Part shown: piece after piece, positions 5,865 to 9,063 of the stretch
Position numbering within the stretch: position 1 is the stretch's first letter
How the letters are laid out: the number at the start of each line of letters is the position of its first letter
From: Gammaproteobacteria bacterium
GTDB lineage: Bacteria > Pseudomonadota > Gammaproteobacteria > SURF-13
DNA length: 9,063 bases
Assembly: GCA_023381235.1 (NCBI GenBank)
Contig: JAMCTV010000108.1
Coordinates: forward strand, 1 to 9,063
Direction: 5' to 3'
The notes under the pieces: generated by a model
The model's input: the letters and a program-made list of their open reading frames with translations, nothing else
Databases searched by the model: none
What the model was told of the DNA's origin: nothing
Translations under genes and position numbers: made by a program

Positions 5865-6767
5865 CTAAAAAGTCTCTCCCCAATGCAGCTTGGCGCGCAG
5901 CATTTGGTAGTAGTCATAGTTGGCGGGGTGGATAAGCCGGATGCACTGTTCCTTTTTGCGGATGACGACGCGTGCGCCGGGCGTGAGGTCCAGACTGATC
6001 TGCCCGTCACAGGTGATGCGCGCGTTTTTTGCGCTGGCCTCATCCACCTTGATCTCGATGCGGCTGCCGCCTTCCACCACGATGGGCCGGTTGCTCATGG
6101 TGTGCGGACAGATCGGCACCAACGCCAGCGCATCGAGCGTGGGGTGCAGGATCGGCCCGTTGCTGGACAAGGCATACGCCGTCGAGCCGGTGGGAGTGGA
6201 GACGATCATGCCGTCAGAGCGGTAGGTGTTCACGAATTGCCCGTTGATGTGCACGTCGAATTCGATCATGCGCGCGACATCCCATTTGTGCAGCACCACG
6301 TCATTAAACGCATCGCTCGCGCTGACTGTTTCGCCGCCACGCTCAACGGAGGCGTGCAGCAGCAGCCGCTTTTCCTCAAGATAATTCCCGGCGAGAATAT
6401 GATCCAGGCGCTGCGCCATTTCGTCCGATGAAATATCCACCAGAAAGCCGAGCCGCCCCAGATTCACGCCAAGCAGCGGGATGCCGAAGCTCACCAGCGA
6501 GCGCGCCGCGTTGAGCAAGGTGCCGTCGCCGCCGACCACGATCGCCAGGTCGCAGCGCCTGCCGATCTCATCGCGCGAACCGGTCTCCAGACCGTGAACC
6601 GGCAGCAACTGCGCCGTACCGTCATCCAGCAACACCTCGATGTGGCGCTGCTTGAGATAGCCGCTCAGCTTGGCAAGCGTACCCCCCACGCCGGGATCGC
6701 CGTACTTGCCGATCAGACCGGCGCGCTTAAACGCTTGTATGGATTTGGATTTTGCGACTGATGACAT
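5865..6767 (-). CDS. nadK: NAD kinase
   Basis: NadK (300 residues; E. coli 292) phosphorylates NAD to NADP with ATP. The family motifs are present: GGDGTLL (79-85), GVNLGRLGFL (100-109), FNDVVLHK with N155 and D156 (the NE/D motif), and STPTGSTAYALSSNGPI (190-206), followed by the C-terminal beta-rich half with CPHTMSNRPIV. The ATG at 6767 gives an N-terminus reaching the family segment AGLIGKYGDPGVGGTLAKL after 15 residues. There is no clear Shine-Dalgarno before it, and the promoter was not resolved. It is first in the nadK-recN operon and divergent from hrcA. Confidence 0.97.
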   Translation of the reverse strand: MSSVAKSKSIQAFKRAGLIGKYGDPGVGGTLAKLSGYLKQRHIEVLLDDGTAQLLPVHGLETGSRDEIGRRCDLAIVVGGDGTLLNAARSLVSFGIPLLGVNLGRLGFLVDISSDEMAQRLDHILAGNYLEEKRLLLHASVERGGETVSASDAFNDVVLHKWDVARMIEFDVHINGQFVNTYRSDGMIVSTPTGSTAYALSSNGPILHPTLDALALVPICPHTMSNRPIVVEGGSRIEIKVDEASAKNARITCDGQISLDLTPGARVVIRKKEQCIRLIHPANYDYYQMLRAKLHWGETF

Positions 6768-6877
6768 AGCGCAAACTTAACATATCGCCTACGCTTCATC
6801 CATCCTTGGCTGGCCTCGCAGGGTGAATTTTTAGCGCTGGGCGTGTCCTGAAGGCGGTGCGATAAGTTGCGATCATG

Positions 6878-6904
6878 CTGGCGCTCGACTCATGAGAGTG
6901 CTAA
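6878..6904. promoter_or_regulatory. CIRCE operator (HrcA binding site), left arm degenerate
   Basis: CTGGCGCTC-N9-GAGTGCTAA matches the CIRCE consensus TTAGCACTC-N9-GAGTGCTAA with the exact 9 bp spacing. The right arm is perfect; the left arm matches at six of nine positions. It stands 34 bp before hrcA, so HrcA very likely represses its own gene cluster. The right arm overlaps the -10 box of the hrcA promoter. Confidence 0.9.
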
Positions 6905-6907
6905 AAT
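6899..6907 (+). promoter_or_regulatory. Extended -10 promoter of hrcA
   Basis: TGCTAAAAT is an extended -10 element (TGn followed by TAAAAT, five of six). No -35 box is recognisable at 16-18 bp, which is normal for extended -10 promoters. It shares six bases with the CIRCE right arm, so a bound repressor would block RNA polymerase. Start near 6914, giving a leader of about 25 nt with AGGG four bases before the ATG. Confidence 0.55.
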
Positions 6908-6938
6908 AATGCTGAATTTTCAGTAAAGTCAGGGCGTT

Positions 6939-7982
6939 ATGGTGAGCAATCCGGCTATCATCAGTGACCGTGCGCGGCAGTTGTTGCGCGTGCTGGTGGA
7001 GCGTTACATCAGCGAGGGGCAGCCGGTAAGTTCGCGCGCGCTGGCGCGCGATACGGGCTTTGAACTGAGCCCGGCGACCATCCGCAACGTGATGGCCGAT
7101 CTGGAGGACATGGGCCTGATCAGCGCGCCGCACACCTCGGCCGGGCGCATCCCCACCGCGCAGGGCTACCGCCTTTTCGTGGACAGCCTGCTTACTATCC
7201 AGCCGCTCGCAAGCGGCGAGGTGCAGCGGCTGCAAACCGAGCTGGACCCGGACAAGAATCTCAGCGATCTCATGGAGACCGCCTCCAATGTGCTGTCCGA
7301 GGTGAGCAAGCTGGCGAGCCTGGTGTTGTTGCCGCGCCGTTTCCAGCCGGTGTTGCGCCAGGTGGAGTTTTTACCGCTGTCGGAGAACCGCGTACTGGTG
7401 ATACTCGTTACCAACGAGCGCGAAGTGCAAAATCGCATCATACATACCGCGCGCCAATACAGCCCGTCCGAACTCCAACAGGCGGCGAATTATCTTAACA
7501 GCCTGTGCGCGGGACAGGATTTGCACAAGGTGCGCGAGACCCTGCTCAGGGAACTGCAAGAGACGCGCGAGCGCATGAACGACATGATGCGTCTGGCTAT
7601 CGAGATGGCGGACAAGGCCTTTGCCGTACCGGAGCCCGCGCCGGATTACGTGGTAAAGGGGCAGGCGCATTTGCTGTCGCGCGCGGAGACCGACAACGTG
7701 GAAAAGCTGCGCCAGTTGTTCGAGGTGTTTAACGAGAAACGCGATATCCTGCACCTGCTCGATCAATGCCTGCACGCGAAAGGAGTGCAAATCTTCATCG
7801 GCGCGGAGTCGGGTTATGACGCGCTGGAGGATTACAGCCTGATCACCGCGCCTTATGAGGCCGGCGGCCAGGTGGCCGGTGTGCTGGGCGTGGTGGGGCC
7901 GACGCGCATGGGCTATGAACGCATGATCCCGCTGGTGGATATCACCGCCAAGTTGCTTGGTGCGGCCTTGACTCAGCGCTGA
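6939..7982 (+). CDS. hrcA: Heat-inducible transcription repressor HrcA
   Basis: HrcA (347 residues, usual length about 340-350) binds CIRCE and needs GroEL for activity in characterised bacteria. The N-terminal winged helix is typical: RARQLLRVLVERYISEGQPVSSRALA, then ELSPATIRNVMADLEDMGLISAPHTSAGRIPTAQGYRLFVD (about residues 10-83). The GAF-like inducer domain follows, with VLLPRRFQPVLRQVEFLPL and, near the end, IFIGAE, then YSLITAPY and GVLGVVGPTRMGYERMIPLVD. The ATG at 6939 is preceded by AGGG; a GTG one codon later is a less likely start. It heads the hrcA-grpE-dnaK set, with CIRCE just upstream. Confidence 0.97.
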   Translation: MVSNPAIISDRARQLLRVLVERYISEGQPVSSRALARDTGFELSPATIRNVMADLEDMGLISAPHTSAGRIPTAQGYRLFVDSLLTIQPLASGEVQRLQTELDPDKNLSDLMETASNVLSEVSKLASLVLLPRRFQPVLRQVEFLPLSENRVLVILVTNEREVQNRIIHTARQYSPSELQQAANYLNSLCAGQDLHKVRETLLRELQETRERMNDMMRLAIEMADKAFAVPEPAPDYVVKGQAHLLSRAETDNVEKLRQLFEVFNEKRDILHLLDQCLHAKGVQIFIGAESGYDALEDYSLITAPYEAGGQVAGVLGVVGPTRMGYERMIPLVDITAKLLGAALTQR

Positions 7983-7995
7983 ACGCCCGTATTTT
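7968..7995 (+). promoter_or_regulatory. Candidate grpE promoter at the end of hrcA
   Basis: TTGACT (7968-7973), 16 bp spacer, TATTTT (7990-7995; four of six). The same area read as sigma-32, CTTGACT then GCCCGTAT with 11 bp spacing, is a poorer fit. The A/T-rich stretch that follows (7991-8015) contains the perfect palindrome AATTGTCAATT. grpE could equally be read from the hrcA promoter, as only 43 bp separate the genes. Confidence 0.35.
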
Positions 7996-8025
7996 AATTG
8001 TCAATTTTAATCATTAGAGCGACTT

Positions 8026-8562
8026 ATGACCGAAGAAAACGTAACGGCTGGCGGTGAACAGACATCTGCGGCCGGGGCACAAGAGTTGCACCTGCTGCTG
8101 GAAGACGCGCGCGCCAAGGCGGATGCACACTGGGATCAGGTGTTGCGCGCGCGCGCCGAGCTGGAGAATTTCCGCAAGCGCGCCGAACGCGATATCGAGG
8201 CCGCGCACAAATATGGCCTGGAGCGCATCATCGGCGAATTGCTGCCGGTGCTGGACAGCCTGGAGTCGGGGCTGGCTGCGGCGGCCGGGCAAGGCGCGGT
8301 GGACAAACTGGTGGAGGGCATGACGCTCACCCACAAGTTGCTCGGCAACGTACTGGACAAATTCAACGTCAAGACGCTGGACCCCGTGGGGCAAAAGTTC
8401 GACCCCAAGTTGCATCAGGCGATGTCGGCAGTGGAATCGTCAGACAGCGCGCCGGACACCGTGCTCACCGTGTGTCAAAAGGGCTATCTGCTGCATGACC
8501 GGGTCATACGCCCGGCGCTGGTGATCGTAGCCAAGGCGCCTGCCGCTGACGCCGGGGCTTGA
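8026..8562 (+). CDS. grpE: Nucleotide exchange factor GrpE
   Basis: GrpE (178 residues) releases ADP from DnaK and so drives its chaperone cycle. The acidic N-terminal part leads into the long dimerising helix (about 18-75, ELHLLLEDARAKADAHWDQVLRARAELENFRKRAERDIE), then the helical bundle ELLPVLDSLESGL, and the C-terminal beta domain with FDPKLHQAMSAVES and GYLLHDRVIRPALVIVAK. All regions that contact DnaK are present. The start ATG at 8026 has only a weak GAGCG ribosome site. The stop codon TGA is part of a heat-shock-type -35 sequence for dnaK. Confidence 0.97.
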   Translation: MTEENVTAGGEQTSAAGAQELHLLLEDARAKADAHWDQVLRARAELENFRKRAERDIEAAHKYGLERIIGELLPVLDSLESGLAAAAGQGAVDKLVEGMTLTHKLLGNVLDKFNVKTLDPVGQKFDPKLHQAMSAVESSDSAPDTVLTVCQKGYLLHDRVIRPALVIVAKAPAADAGA

Positions 8563-8586
8563 AACCATGCTTACCTAGCCTTATAT
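8558..8586 (+). promoter_or_regulatory. Sigma-32-type heat-shock promoter of dnaK
   Basis: CTTGAAA (8558-8564) is a perfect sigma-32 -35 element, followed after 14 bp by CCTTATAT (8579-8586), which matches the CCCCATnT -10 consensus at five of seven fixed positions. The -35 is built over the grpE stop codon (gcTTGAaa). Start is expected near 8593, giving a leader of about 60 nt. No CIRCE is seen here. Confidence 0.6.
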
Positions 8587-8598
8587 ACCCTACTATCA

Positions 8599-8628
8599 CG
8601 GCAGAGTGCACAAAAGTCGCACATGCCG
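8599..8628 (+). other. Hairpin in the dnaK leader
   Basis: CGGCA (8599-8603) pairs with TGCCG (8624-8628), and inside it GTGC (8606-8609) pairs with GCAC (8619-8622) around a 9-base loop. The stem ends 9 bases before the AAGGAG ribosome site. No T-tract follows closely, so it is not a terminator; it may stabilise the dnaK mRNA or tune its translation. Confidence 0.45.
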
Positions 8629-8637
8629 TTGTTTATC

Positions 8638-8643
8638 AAGGAG
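8638..8643 (+). promoter_or_regulatory. Ribosome binding site of dnaK
   Basis: AAGGAG, 9 bases before the ATG at 8653, is the best Shine-Dalgarno in the window and fixes the dnaK start. The spacer is A/T-rich and likely unpaired. Confidence 0.85.
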
Positions 8644-8652
8644 AATTAAAAA

Positions 8653-9063
8653 ATGGGCAAGATTATCGGCATAGATTTGGGTACTACGAATTCCTGCGTC
8701 GCGGTGATGGAGGGGGGCAAGCCGCGCGTGATTGAAAACAGCGAGGGCGACCGCACCACGCCTTCCATCGTCGCCTTTACCAACGACGGCGAGGTGCTGG
8801 TGGGCCAGCCCGCCAAGCGCCAGGCAGTCACCAATCCCAAAAACACGCTCTACGCCGTAAAGCGCCTCATCGGCCGCCGTTTCACCGACGCCGTGGTACA
8901 GAAGGACATCAAACTGGTGCCTTACGGCATCGTGCCCGCCGACAATGGCGACGCATGGGTGGAGGCGCAGGGTAAGAAGATGGCGCCGCCCGAAGTCTCC
9001 GCGCGCGTGCTGATGAAAATGAAAAAGACCGCCGAGGACTACCTCGGCGAGCCGGTCACGGAA
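8653..9063 (+). CDS. dnaK: Chaperone DnaK (Hsp70), N-terminal 137 residues (cut by window edge)
   Basis: The frame runs from ATG at 8653 to the window end without a stop. The product starts MGKIIGIDLGTTNSCVAVME, the Hsp70 phosphate-1 loop, and continues with EGDRTTPSIVAF, VGQPAKRQAVTNP, catalytic K70 in AVKRLIGRR, ADNGDAWVE and MKKTAEDYLGEPVTE, all at the same positions as in E. coli DnaK (full length about 640). This is the lower and upper lobe start of the ATPase domain; the rest lies beyond the window. It follows grpE by 90 bp, a gap that holds its own heat-shock-type promoter, a leader hairpin and a strong ribosome site. The dnaJ gene would be expected next. Confidence 0.97.
   Translation, partial: MGKIIGIDLGTTNSCVAVMEGGKPRVIENSEGDRTTPSIVAFTNDGEVLVGQPAKRQAVTNPKNTLYAVKRLIGRRFTDAVVQKDIKLVPYGIVPADNGDAWVEAQGKKMAPPEVSARVLMKMKKTAEDYLGEPVTE

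Noticed and set aside
5604..6431. Long plus-strand open frame (275 codons) across the recN-nadK junction
   Set aside because: It is antisense to two clear genes with full family motifs; its own translation shows no recognisable domain and is Arg/Ala/His-biased as expected for a GC-rich shadow.
6831..6839. TTAGCGCTG resembling a second CIRCE left arm
   Set aside because: No matching right arm at 9 bp spacing; a lone half-site in a GC-rich region is not significant.
6847..6876. Sigma-32 promoter before hrcA (CCTGAAG ... CGATCAT)
   Set aside because: The -10 matches poorly, and the extended -10 inside CIRCE is a simpler explanation.
1..9063. tRNA, rRNA, tmRNA, CRISPR array, insertion sequence or riboswitch
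   Set aside because: No cloverleaf with a CCA-ready end, no direct-repeat array, no transposase frame and no known riboswitch core were seen; protein genes and short control regions fill the window.

Overview
The window is a conserved housekeeping block from a GC-rich proteobacterium. The gene set (smpB, ratA, rnfH, bamE, fur, recN, nadK, hrcA, grpE, dnaK) and its order fit a gammaproteobacterium, or a close beta relative, that kept hrcA and a CIRCE operator alongside what look like RpoH-type heat-shock signals. Protein sequences match the respective families along their full length and no gene looks broken. I cannot name the genus.

Layout. (1) 1-172, minus: start of a HigB/RelE-type toxin gene cut by the window edge, with its own strong promoter and a candidate autoregulatory palindrome. 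(2) 213-680, minus: smpB (trans-translation). (3) 769-1486, plus: ratA and rnfH, overlapping by 14 nt. smpB and ratA diverge, and each has a candidate -10 box exactly 6 bp before its start codon and no Shine-Dalgarno, which suggests leaderless mRNAs. (4) 1487-1665: a convergent intergenic region full of hairpins and a dispersed-repeat-like element. (5) 1666-2049, minus: bamE, divergent from fur (2110-2562, plus) with overlapping promoters. (6) 2631-4140, plus: a LysM/YkuD L,D-transpeptidase overlapping a Tat-exported YcbK/MepK-like murein endopeptidase by 8 bp. (7) 4149-6767, minus: nadK then recN, one operon, converging on the endopeptidase gene with only 8 bp between stop codons. (8) 6878 onward, plus: CIRCE, hrcA, grpE and the first 137 codons of dnaK.

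How the genes work together. The right side is a heat-shock cluster: HrcA represses through CIRCE, whose right arm contains an extended -10 box in front of hrcA, and dnaK has its own candidate sigma-32 promoter whose -35 box is formed over the grpE stop codon. The middle pairs an enzyme that makes 3-3 peptidoglycan bonds (or anchors protein to murein) with one of the family that cuts 3-3 bonds. The left side places a ribosome-dependent toxin beside a ribosome-rescue gene.

I did not find a wholly new system. The most interesting points are the truncated toxin gene with its control region, the leaderless smpB/ratA pair, the L,D-transpeptidase/endopeptidase couple, and the two-layer heat-shock control. 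No gene-free stretch exceeds 300 bases; the longest are 1487-1665 (repeats and hairpins) and 6768-6938 (CIRCE and promoter).
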